Below are positions 23,563 to 34,053 of a DNA stretch of 64,000 nt, in pieces. Every line of letters starts with the position of its first letter. The stretch's first letter is position 1. Below the pieces are notes generated by a model. The model saw only the letters and a list, made by a program, of their open reading frames with translations. It made no database searches and had not been told where the DNA came from. The stretch spans positions 21,727,001-21,791,000 of the forward strand of contig CM055876.1 of NCBI GenBank assembly GCA_029582165.1, read 5' to 3'. Made by a program: the position numbers and the translations under genes. Origin of the DNA: Portulaca oleracea. Lineage: Eukaryota > Streptophyta > Magnoliopsida > Caryophyllales > Portulacaceae.

Positions 23563-26500
23563 TTGATCAAGATGGACGATTCTAGCAAGAATTCCCAACG
23601 TGAGCTACAATGCTTGAAGCAACAACTTGATGATCTCACCAAACAAATGGAAGAACTTGGGATTCTTCCAAAGGGATCAAGAAGCACAAAATCACGTGTG
23701 GTTCACTCTTCTAAGGTTGAATATGAAGCACCTTATGAATGGAGTAAACATTCCAGCAAGAAGAATGGAAATAAAGTTCAAGAAGAGTTCTTGCCCTACA
23801 AATACAAAGGAGATAACTTCAACAAGCTTGAAATAATGAAGCAAGGGAGCAAGGACGTGATTGAATATACCATAGAATTCAGACGGCAACTACGGAAGTA
23901 TGGCCTTAAGGAGAATGATCAAGACGTTTTGGTATGTTATACTCTTGGTCTTAATGATTACATTTGGTGTGTTGTTGTACATCAATCTGACGCAAACTTG
24001 GAGGAGTTAAGTTCTTTAGCCCTTGATGTTGAAATAGAAGTAAAGAGTAAAGAACTTTGGGATAGATCTCATTTTGATCATGTTGAAAGTGTATGTCAAA
24101 CGTCATCCTATGAGCAACCATAATTTGGAAGTGAATCATTTGATGTATTTGACGTGTATGATGATGTTCATGAAGTATGTGATAACCTAGGCACAAATGC
24201 GGAAGTTAATGTAGTATGTAGCGTGCCTAAAGATGAGTTTAAAGTGTATGACAATCCATTGTATGAGGAGAATAATGAAGAGTTTCAAGTATATGACAAC
24301 CCATTGTATGAGGAGGAAGGCGTGAATGAAGAAGTTGAATTTGCCGAATGTGATGTTTTTGTTGAAAATGAGCAAGTTCAAGAAGTATGTAGTAGCACGG
24401 CTAAAGAAGTAAATGAGGTACACATAGAGGAGGATCTTGAAGTAGAGGAAGTAGAAGAGCTACATGATGAAATGTGTTCATTGATCCGAGAAGGAGAAAG
24501 TTGTGCCATCATTGACGTTGACATTGATCTTGACCAAGATATTAGCCTCGCTACAACAAATGTCCAAGAATTGCAAATGAAGAGTTATTCACACCATGGC
24601 AATGATCTTCATATGGATCCAAGAAGTTTAGTAAGTCTTGCTTTTTACAAGATTTGCAAAGATTCATTATATTGCAATATTACTTCTATGGATTCTTGTT
24701 ATACTTTGTTGGAAGAATCAAAGTTGTATGATAGGAGTATCATGCTCTAAGAGGCGTCCTTATTACCACCTTGTGTCTCACGGCTCAAGGAGGATCAAAG
24801 TACTCTTATGGCACTTATGGAGAATAAGTATCATGAATTTGAAGAAACAAGGAGTCTCATTCTTACACCAATGGAGGTTGGAAACCGAGAGCTTATAAAG
24901 GATCAAGATCCTTTACCATCACTTGTTCTCATTTGTGAATATTTGGATGAAAGACAAGCACCATCAACAAGTGACCTCTCTCACTTATCTCTTTTGGTAC
25001 GTTTCTCTTCCATGAGTATTATCATGCATCAAAGGCTGCCACCAAATCCTATGATTCATCACCGAATGGTCTATGCAAAGGATCAAGCGCAATTCAGGGA
25101 TAACTACATCAATGTCCTTGATTGTCATAGTATACAACATATTTTGAAAGAATGTGTACCATTGCAATGTAAAGAGAATGTATGTGTATACTTTGATAAC
25201 ATTTTTGTATGTAGTAGAGGTAGAAAGGAGTATGTAAATCCTTTGGAGTTAGCCTTAGCGAAGCAAAAAAAGCCACATGGAGAATTGGAGAAGTACTTGG
25301 AGAAATGTCCTTACCTCTCGTCCAAGAATATGTTATCTCACCATATCTCATCAAATGGAGTAATTCAAGTGGACAACAGGAAGAAAAGAATTATTCAAGA
25401 AGGGTCCATACTTGCATCTATACTTGAGGTACTATGTCTCTTAAAGGATGCTAATGATCGTCATATTCTTTTATTCCCTATTCTTGCATCATATTTGTTC
25501 ATTACAAATGGAGTTGAGAAAGGCGAAGTCCTATCTCAAGGAAGTTGTCCCATGGATTATTTTGGTGAAATACCAAGTGGAGAAAAGAAGAATCTACATG
25601 CTTATGGTTTAGCATTTATACTTGTTGCTATCATGAGGATATTTGAGCAAAAGGATTATTATCTTGAAGGATTCATGCTTAAGCTTTGTGATTCTTACAA
25701 AGTATTGGAGTATGTTTCATGTGATAAGGAAATCAAGCCATCATTATGCTTTGAGATGAAGTACTTTATTCGTTCATCAAAATCAAGTCACTTGGAGGAA
25801 GCAAGTCCTTTGACTAAAGGAAGTTTTCTAACGAGGAGATACATGTTTGATTCAAGAGTACTTAGTCTTGAATATATCAAGGAGTTGTATGAAGATGATG
25901 ATGATTTTAAAGAAGTATACAAGGTATGTGAGAAGCATCCTCAACAATCCTTTTATATTGATCATGGATTTATTTTCAAAGGGAATCAAGTATGTATTCC
26001 AAGGAGTGGAATTCGTGAAATCTTGATCATGGAAGTACATGGGAGTTCTTTTGATCATTTGGGTCTACTCAATACGTATTTCAAGATGAAGGAGTATTAT
26101 TTCTGGGCTAGCATGATCGTTGATATTGAGTATAAGCTGCAATATTGTGACATTTGCAATCCTTCTATACCATATGGAGATGAAAGCTTGAATTTTATGG
26201 TTGAAGTGCCATGGATTCAAGGAAGTCAAGATGATATTAAGATCGTTGAAGATCATCCTTCAAAGATGGAACACCATATTACTATTGTTTTCATCATGAG
26301 TTACAAGCTTGTGAATCTATACTTTGAAGTTGAGAAGTTATATGAGATTTCTACAATCTCCATGAATAAACGAGATTTGAAGCACCATAATATCATTCGC
26401 TTATTCATGAGAAGACTTGGAAGAAAGTGGAAGTTCAAGTCAAGCATCAAAGGGATTTATAATGATTTCAAAGCATTTAAAAAGAGAGTTTGTAATCTCT

Positions 26501-26709
26501 TCAAGAAAAGCAAGAGGAAGAAGCAAGTTGATATGAACAATACTTTTGGAAAGATCTCTTATAAGACGAGCTTAGAAGAAGTGCTATGTAACGGTTTAGA
26601 AGAAGTTTTGTCTAAGTTTGAGGACAAACTTTTTCAACCGAGGGAGTATGATGTATATTTGCCTAGCTATATACATCAAGGCCTAGCTAAAGGACCTCAA
26701 TCCAGCTAG
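23563..26709 (+). pseudogene. B1 polyprotein: decayed gag-pol in one frame
   Basis: A single frame of about 1,049 codons with two stops (TAA at 24121 and 24748). The likely start is the ATG at 23572 (MDDSSKNSQREL). Order: short gag like family A but with no zinc knuckle, a repeated acidic region (VYDNPLYEEE twice), a protease relic (REGESC where active PR has IDGGSC), the PR-RT linker, an RT remnant lacking the LKSGYHQ block and reading CVYFDNIFV, an RNase H remnant, integrase zinc domain (HGSSFDH, YCDICN), and an integrase core relic (LNF where active IN has LDF) ending in KGIYNDFKAFKKRV. It runs about 60 bp into the LTR. No catalytic activity is expected; any function must be structural or in trans. 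Confidence 0.8.
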
Positions 26710-27735
26710 AAGCTACAAATGTCGCCTTGGGTATCAACAATTACAAGGGTTTATTAGCTCAAGGAAGAAAGCATGAAGGACCTTGATGGTATTCTAGCTT
26801 ACATGGAGTTACTCTCACATTTGGAGGACATCAATGAGCATAAATAACTCTCAAGTCCTTATTGAGAAGTCATCTCTCACGCAAAAGAAGGACTCCATCA
26901 AGTACAGTTCGATATTTTGCTCTATAACTCTAGATCCATACATCTATTGAGGAAATCATCAAAAGACAGATTGGAGCTCTTTCAATAAGCTTTCCAATGG
27001 TTTTTGAATCAATGAAAACGGACAAGTATTGAAGGAGTTATAGCAATTTCTTTCTAGAGTTGTATTTTAGAGTTTATGATGTCATAAATAGGATATATGA
27101 TGTAATAGTTGATTCTTGGTTTCTTGAACCCTAGGTACACGTCCAAGGGGTCCCTAAAGTAGTATAAATAGACCCCTAGGTGCCATTGTATTCATTCAAT
27201 TCAAGTCATTCAATAAATCAAAAACAAACACAAGGTGTTGTTTTCTCTCTAGTTTTGTGCTAGAGCTTTCGTTTCTCTTGAGGGAGAACGAGTATCCCCT
27301 TCTTCTATTCTAAGATTGGCTATCTTAGATGGTGAAAGGAAGGAATTGAAGAGTCTTGAAGGTGGTGTGCCTATATCCTTCAAGAGCTTCAAATCGCCAT
27401 TATCATTCAACCATTCAACGACATTCATCAAGAATTCATCAAGAACTCATCAAGAATTCATCAAGAACTCATCAAGCATTCAATCATCTTCATTCGTTCT
27501 TCAAACGTTCAAAGAGTGTCGTTCATCATCATTCATCATTCGTCATTCCATCATTCGTCATTCATCCATCGTTCATCAAACTTCCATTTGATCTTGGTAA
27601 ACGAATTAATCCCTCTTTTTCGTTTATCTTCATCCATTATCATTCATTTTTGGATCCTTGAGAACTTTGAGAAGCAAGATTCTTATCTTGGTTTTTAAAG
27701 ATCCTTAAATCGTGTGTAATGTGATCATCTTTGAG
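26649..27735 (+). repeat. B1 second LTR (3' end replaced)
   Basis: Starts TGATGTATATTTGCC after the PPT (CCGAGGGAGTA) and matches 22266-23275. It departs at about 27735, where ATCTTTGA continues as GGACAAAC instead of TCCCATTATG. It contains more CATCAAGAA repeats than the 5' LTR. A TATA box (TATAAATA) is near 27163. Confidence 0.85.
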
Positions 27736-27761
27736 GACAAACTTTTTCAACCGGGGGAGAA
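27736..27761 (+). other. Orphan PPT relic between two LTRs
   Basis: GGACAAACTTTTTCAACCGGGGGAGAA is split here: hairpin 3' arm plus polypurine GGGGGAGAA directly before a new LTR start at 27762. It is the normal end of a B internal region with the rest missing. Confidence 0.8.
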
Positions 27762-28859
27762 TGATGTATATTTGCCTAGCTATATACATCAAGGTCTAGC
27801 TAAAAGGACCTTAATCCAGTTTGAAGCTACAAATGTCGTCTTGGGTTTATCAAGGTAGAAGGCGTAAAGGAGCTTGAAGGTACTCTAAGCTTAGTCCTCA
27901 CACTTCTAAGCTTATATGGAGTTACTCTCACATTTGGAGGACATCAATGAGCTTAAATCATTCTCAAGTCCTTATTGAAAATTCATCTCTCGCGGCAGCA
28001 AAAGACTCCATCAAGTACAGTTCGATATTTTGCTCTATAATTCTGGATCCATACGTCTATTGAGGAAATCATCAAAAGACAGATTGGAGATCTTTCAATA
28101 AGCTTTCCAATGGTTTTTGAATCATTGAAAACGGACAAGTATTGAAGGAGTTATAGCAATTTCTTTCTAGAGTTTATGATGTCATAAATTGGATATATGA
28201 TGTAATAGTTGATTCTTGGTTTCTTGAACCCTAGGTGCACGTCCATGGGAGTCTTAGAGTAGTATAAATAGACCCCTTGGGTGCCATTGTATTCATTCAT
28301 TCAATCATATATCAAAATACAATCAAACACATGATGTGTTGTTCTCTCTAGCTTTGTGCTAGTCTCTTCGTTTCTCTTGAGGGAGGACGGAAACTATCCC
28401 CTTCTTCTATCCAAGATTGGCGTCCTTGGTGGTGATAGGAAGGATTTGAAGCATTCTTGAAGGTGGTGTGGCTGTATCCTCCAAGATTCTTCAAAGAGCC
28501 ATTATCATTCTATCATTCTAGTGAGTTTTGTTTGATTCATTAGAATTCTTTCAATTGCATTTTCATTGTTTCTATCTTTCATTTACACATCTAAAGTGCT
28601 AAATCATAAGATAGATTCATCAATCCATTCGTTTTAAACATTCCTACATTCGTTCATTCATTCTACATTCATCCATCACCCATTCGTTCATCATTTCCAT
28701 TCATTTGGTAACCATCTTTCATAGTTCTTTCCATCTTTTTCATCCATTTCTATTCCATTTTTGGTTCTTTGGAACTTTGAGAAGGGAGATTCCTATCTTC
28801 GCTTTTAAAGATCCTTAGATTGTGTGTAATGTGATCAACCCTTGGTCCATTATGCATCA
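27762..28859 (+). repeat. Third LTR of B1, B/A mosaic
   Basis: U3 is B-like (TGATGTATATTTGCC...), but from about 28680 it follows family A U5 (TTTGGTAACCATCTTTCATAG) and ends CCATTATGCATCA at 28859. TATA box (TATAAATA) near 28264. CTTCT follows. Confidence 0.82.
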
Positions 28860-29100
28860 CTTCTTTCAAATCAAACACTCTTTCAACCGTTTGAATCCAA
28901 TCAAGAAATACCTCCGGATCTAAACTACCATCAAATTCGGGTATTTCAACTCTAAAATCAAAACGTTCACCCCTTCTTGAGAATGGACTAGGCGTGCCAT
29001 ATGAAGCTTCTTCATTAGACTCCTTTTGTAAAGCACGATTCAAATCCATATAGGTCTTTAATTGTTTTTGTAACATATCAATTCGCAACCTCATAGCGTC
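28860..29100 (-). pseudogene. gag: C3 gag, N-terminal part
   Basis: Continuation of 20981-22265 beyond B1, encoding MLQKQLKTYMDLNRALQ through FDGSLDPEVFLDWIQTVERVF. At 29100 the sequence stops matching gag and continues as plus-strand integrase (C4), an opposite-strand rearrangement junction; the start codon and PBS of C3 are lost. Confidence 0.84.
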
Positions 29101-29103
29101 GGC

Positions 29104-30073
29104 ACAAGGCTTATATACACCACTACCTATTCCATATTACCCTTGGGAAGATGTGAGTTTAGACTTCATTGTGGGTCTACCTCGGACTCAAAGAGGTAAG
29201 GATTCTATCATGGTGGTTATAGATCGATTTTCAAAGATGGCGCATTTTGTACCTTGCAACACTACATATGATGCTACGAAAGTTGTTACCTTATATTTTG
29301 ATGAATTTGTGAAGTTGCATGGCATACCCAAGACTATGGTGACTGATAGGGATTCTAAGTTTCTAAGTCACTTTTGGGTTACTCTTTGGAAGAAGTTGGG
29401 AACAAGACTCAAGTTTAGTATGGCTTGTCATCCACAAACGGATGGACAAACGGAGGTAGTCAATCGAACCTTGGGAGCCTTGTTGAGGACATTGGTGAAT
29501 AAAGAAAAGAAGAGTTGGGATACTTTGTTAAGCATTGTCGAGTTTGCTTATAATAGAAGTCCTAATCGTGCTACAAAGTTATCTCCATTTGAAGTTGTCT
29601 ATGGAAGAAATCCTCTTAAACCCATGGATTTATCTCCTATCTCTACATCTACGAAGTTTAGTTTTGAAGCAAGTAAAAGAGTAGAGGCGATTAAGAAGCT
29701 GCATGAGGAAGTTCGTGAGAAGATTAAGAGATATACTCAAAAGGTTGAAGAGAAAATAAATCAAAAGAGGAAGAAAGTTATATTCAAGCCTGGAGATTTA
29801 GTATGGTTACACTTGAAGATGGAAGATGAGTATGAAGGAAGTTGTACTTTCAATGTGTGTGATCTTAAGCCCTATTATAATGACGATGAAGAAATTCCAA
29901 GTTTGAGGGCAAACTCTTTTCAAGAAAGGGAGAATGATGCATATCATACTTCAATGCATCAAGAGGAAGCCCTAAAGGACCTTACCAGTCTGCTACAAAT
30001 TGTTTCAAGTGGTTACATTGCGAATATCTCCAAAACTAAGGGACTTTTGAGCTCCTTATCTCAAGAGTCTTGA
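29104..30073 (+). pseudogene. pol: C4 integrase, C-terminal module partly deleted
   Basis: An open frame of more than 306 codons: LDFIVGLP, TDRDSKFLSHFW and TEVVNRTLG keep all three catalytic residues. After GDLVWLHLK the GPF/GDNAYKL module is missing (about 38 residues relative to C2) and the frame resumes at YEGSCTFNV. It ends about 139 bp inside the LTR (AYHTSMHQEEALKDL...). The upstream RT and RNase H are absent. Confidence 0.85.
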
Positions 30074-30463
30074 AGTTCTCATTTAGCTATGTGGAAGGGT
30101 TATTCCTTATGTACATTTTGGCTTTTGAATCTTTAGTATTGGAGTTGTATTTTAGGAGATATTGTATTTTCTTTAAAGGGCCTTTGTTGTAAGTGTCGCC
30201 TAAAGGGCCTTGTCGTGTGAAATCTTCTCTTCTAATCCAAGATTGAGCATTCTTGGGTGGAGTAAAGGAGGAGTAGGAGCTCTTGAAGATTGTGGTGTGG
30301 CTGTATCAATCCGAGGAGTTTCGTTGCTCATTCTATCAAAGTTACCTCTGTTCAGTTCGCTATTCTAAGGTCCTTCTTGATTCATCTCTTGCAAGTTCTT
30401 ACTTGTGTTTTGATCTGTGTTCTTTCTTGGCATTTTGGTTGTCTTGTGATCCATTATGCATCA
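29935..30463 (+). repeat. C4 3' LTR with internal deletion
   Basis: 529 bp instead of about 840. The stretch with the TATA box is missing (the junction near 30208 joins CTAAAGGGCC to TTGTCGTGTG). The 3' third resembles the D1 LTR (CTTGCAAGTTCTTACTTG), so it is also mosaic. Confidence 0.83.
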
Positions 30464-30520
30464 ATTTGCAAGAGGAACAAGCTTCCCCAACTATTGAACA
30501 CCCACGGCTTGCCCCCTTGA
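30464..30520 (+). pseudogene. pol: C5 pol, PR-RT linker fragment
   Basis: Encodes LQEEQASPTIEHPRLAPL, the linker before RT. It is bounded by the C4 LTR end (30463) and the solo LTR start (30521). CTTGA at 30516-30520 repeats at 31359-31363. Confidence 0.82.
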
Positions 30521-31358
30521 TGATGCATATCATACTTCAATGCATCAAGAGGAAGCTCTTAAAGACATCACAAACCTTCTACAACTCATTTCAAGTGGTT
30601 TCTCACATGACATCACGGGTATCTCCTACACTAAGAGATTTTTCAGCTCCTTATCTCAAGAGTCTTGAAGTTCTCATTCAGCCATATGATAGAGCTATTC
30701 TTTATGTACATTTTGGCTTTTGAATCTTTAGTATTGGAGTTGTATTTTAGGAGATATTGTATTTTCTTTAAAGTGATGTAAATATGTGAGTAGGATGATG
30801 TAAGCCCTTAAGGGGCCTTTTCTTGGTGGGAGGTGACGCCTAAAGGGGGAGGTTTTCCTATAAATAGACCCCCTTAGGTCCTTTGTAAAATCATCTCATT
30901 CATATTGAAAATAAACACAAATCTCTCTAAAGTTGTCATGCTTTAGTTTTTCTAGCATTTTAGCTAGTTTTCGACTTCCTTGAGGGGAACTCGACGAGAA
31001 TCTTCTCTTCTAGTCCAAGAGGGAGCAATCTTGGATGGTGCAAAGGAGGAGTTGGATATCAAATTGATTGTGGTGTGTCTATATCAATCAAGGAGGTTTC
31101 CATTGCCATTTCTATCTTGTTCTTCGCATTTGACGAGTGGTTCTTCGTCGTTGGTATGATCTTGGCTTTGTCTTTGTTTCTCTTGATTGTCATTCTTGTT
31201 GTAATCACTAGAACTCTCGTCCATAGCCATTTCGATTCATCCCATTTCCATCGTTCCATTCGTTTTTGAGGTTTCAACAAATCACAAGTTCTATCTTGTG
31301 AACGATCGTTTTCTTTCATTTCGTGTATGATGGATTGTTTTTGATTCATTATGCATCA
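30521..31358 (+). repeat. Solo C LTR with intact target duplication
   Basis: 838 bp, TGATGCATATC to GATTCATTATGCATCA, flanked by CTTGA on both sides and interrupting the RT linker of C5. TATA box (TATAAATA) at 30859-30866. A classic product of LTR-LTR recombination. Its sequence is almost the same as the C5 3' LTR at 42791-43628. Confidence 0.9.
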
Positions 31359-32788
31359 CTTGATGAGGAGATTTGGTCATTTGTTTCCAAAAGACATGCC
31401 CCACGGCTTGCCACCAAGGAGGGACATCGAGCATAAGATTGATCTAATTCCGGGAGCTACATTACCCAACAAGCAAGCATACCGAATGAACCCCAAAGAG
31501 TTTCAAGAAGTTCAAAAGCAAGTTGATGAGCTACTCCAAAAGGGTTTAATTCGTCCAAGTATGAGCCCGCGCTGCTCCTGTTACTAGTTCCAAAGAAAGA
31601 TGGTACTCAACGTATGTGCATGGATTGTAGGCCCATCAACAAAATCACCATCAAATATCGTTTTCCCATTCCACGTTTGGAGGATCTTCTTGATGAACTT
31701 TATGGAAGTGTTGTGTTTTCAAAGATCGATTTGAAGAGTGGATATCATCAAATTCGCATATGTGAAGGAGATGAATGGAAAACGGCTTTCAAAACCAAAG
31801 AAGGCTTATATGAATGGTTAGTGATGCCTTTCGGTCTAACAAATGCTCCTTCTACTTTCATGAGGTTAATGAATCATGTATTGAAACCTTTGATTGGAAA
31901 GTGTGTTGTTGTATACTTTGATGACATACTTGTATATAGTAGAAGTGAGAATGATCATGTAAAGCATATAGAGCTAGTTTTGTATATCTTGGAGAAAGAA
32001 AAGCTCTACGCCAACTTGGAGAAGTGCTCTTTCTTCTCACCCAAGGTTGTCTTCCTTGGATATGTGCTCTCCAAAGATGGAATCCACGTCGACCAAGAAA
32101 AGATCAAAGCTATCCAATAATGGCCAACACCAACGAGTATACATGAGGTACGATCATTTCATGGTTTAGCTCCTTTCTATAGAAGATTTATCAAGAATTT
32201 CTCTACTATTATGGCTCCTATGACCGAATTGTTGAAGCAAAAGGAGTATTCTTGGAGTAAAAGCGCTCAATTGGCGTTTGAGAGCATCAAAGAAAAGTTG
32301 TGTAACGCACCTCTTCTAGTCTTGCCATGTTTTGACAAAGTATTTGAAGTAGAAGTGGATGCTAGTGGAGTTGGCATTGGTGTTGTCCTTACACAAGAGG
32401 GAAGGCCAATTGCTTATTTTAGCGAGAAGTTGAACGAGGCAAAGAGGAAGTATAGTACATATGATAAAGAGTTCTATGCCATTATAAGAGCTCTTGAGCA
32501 TTGGAGGCATTATTTGCTAAGTGGAGAGTTCATTCTTCATAGTGATCATGAAGCTCTCAAATTCATCCAAGGCCAACATAAGCTCAACCCACGCTATGCC
32601 AAATGGGTTGAATTTATGCAAGCCTTTCAATTCGTGATCAAACACAAAGCCGGGCACTTGAATAAGGGTGCCGATGCTCTTTCAAGAAGGTACTTACTTA
32701 CATATATTCTTGATTCTAATGTTGCTGGATTTGAGCATATTAAAGATTTGTATCAAGATGATCAAGATTTCAAAGAAGTGTATGTTTT
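31359..32788 (+). pseudogene. pol: C5 pol: RT and RNase H (frameshift and stop)
   Basis: It continues from 30520 (LMRRFGHLFPKDMPHG). RT has [14 protein letters not shown] and YFDDILVYS; RNase H has VDASG and LHSDHEAL. A small deletion near 31567-31575 (the codons for CAVPV) shifts the frame, and TAA replaces a Glu codon at about 32118 (AIQ*WP). It ends at VYV where A3 is inserted. Confidence 0.87.
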
Positions 32789-33739
32789 TTATTCATAATT
32801 GATGGCCTTATGCATCAAGGTCAACCATGGAGACATCTAATACTCACCTAGAAGAAAGAAGAGCTCAAGTCTCTCATATATCTCTCTACTTGGAAGGGAT
32901 CAACTCATATGGTCGTATACTTTTGCTCCTTAATTCAAGGACCATGAAGCTATCATAGAAGTCATCCTAGAGAGGATTAATCTACATTCCAAGAGCTTTC
33001 ATATGGTTCAAGAATCTTTAAGTTTGGATGAGAATCCAAGGAGTTATCATCATTTGAAATCTAGTTTAGTTCATTGTTTTCTTTATGATGTAATCATTAG
33101 AATAGATGATGTAAGCCTCAAGGGGCCTATTTCTTGATTTGTGCACGTTTAGGGAGGGCTAGGATTACTATAAATACCCCCCTTAGGCCTCTTGTAATCT
33201 CATTCATTCATTCATATATCAAATACAAACACAAGGTGTTGTTTTCTCTCTAGTTTTGTGCTAGAGCTTTCGTTTCTCTTGAGGGAGAACGAGAATCCCC
33301 TTCTTTGATTCTAAGATTGGCTATCTTAGATGGTGATAGGAAGGAATTGAAGGTCTCTTGAAGGTGGTGTGACTATATCCTTCCAAGAGTCTTCGAAAGC
33401 CATCATCTATCCATCGTTCATTCATCCATTTATCATCCATTTCGTGTTATTCATCAAGAATTCAACAAGAATTCATCAAGCATTCAACAAGAAACGTTTG
33501 TTCTTCATCAAACACTTCCAAGGTTGATTCGTCATCATCGTTCATCATTCGTTTGTCCATTCGTTCATTATTTCTATCCATTTGGTAACCATCTTTCATA
33601 GTTCTTTCCATCCTTTTTCATCCATTTCTATTCCATTTTTTGGTTCTTTGGAACTTTGAGAAAGGAGATTCCTATCTTCGTTTTTAAAGATCCTTAGATA
33701 TTGTGTAATGAGATCATCCCTTGGTCCCATTATGCATCA
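32789..33739 (+). repeat. A3 5' LTR
   Basis: 951 bp, ends CCCATTATGCATCA. TATA box (TATAAATA) at 33169-33176. The first bases carry two substitutions that spoil the terminal hairpin; the 3' LTR keeps the canonical form. Confidence 0.9.
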
Positions 33740-33743
33740 AATT

Positions 33744-33755
33744 TGGTATCAGAGC
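33744..33755 (+). other. Primer-binding site (tRNA-iMet) of A3
   Basis: TGGTATCAGAGC four bases after the LTR end at 33739. Confidence 0.9.
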
Positions 33756-34053
33756 TTAGGAGTTTGAATCTCTTAGTTCTTGAAACAATCTTTTTACAAT
33801 CTTTCCCTCTCCCACACGTTCCCCATCATACGTCCATCACAAATTTCATCCCCCATCATCTCTCCATCACACGCCACCCATAAGTTCTTCTAAGAACTCA
33901 TCAAGAACCCATCAAGAGTTCATAAAGAATCATAAACTCCACAAAGAACCCGTGAGCCCAAACACAAATCCAACCAAGTCCCCCTCACGTCCCTTCTATG
34001 CTAACCATCCTACCATGAGTTTCTTGTGATCTTTTGAATCAAGATAGGTTCTA

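Larger units (their letters stand above)
22266..28859 (+). mobile_element. Composite element B1 with three LTRs
   Basis: LTR (22266-23294), PBS (23299-23310), polyprotein pseudogene (23563-26709), second LTR (26649 to about 27735), a short PPT relic (about 27736-27761), third LTR (27762-28859). CTTCT flanks the whole (22261-22265 and 28860-28864), so it behaves as one insertion in C3 gag. The second LTR loses its last ~20 bp at a TTTGA shared with the region upstream of the PPT, and the third LTR is a B/A mosaic. Confidence 0.87.
29101..30463 (+). mobile_element. Element C4: 3' end of a CRM-like element
   Basis: Integrase from about 29104, then a shortened 3' LTR (29935-30463). The right flank (ATTTGCAAGAGG) is C5 pol, so C4 inserted there. 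Everything 5' of integrase was lost at the junction with C3. Confidence 0.85.

Noticed and set aside
27420..27490. Short spaced direct repeats resembling a CRISPR or minisatellite
   Set aside because: Units are imprecise, 10-14 bp, without unique spacers, and belong to LTR U5.
31059..31349. 96-codon ORF opposite a C LTR (also 43329-43619)
   Set aside because: Antisense to U5 of the C LTR and present only as a by-product of the repeated LTR.
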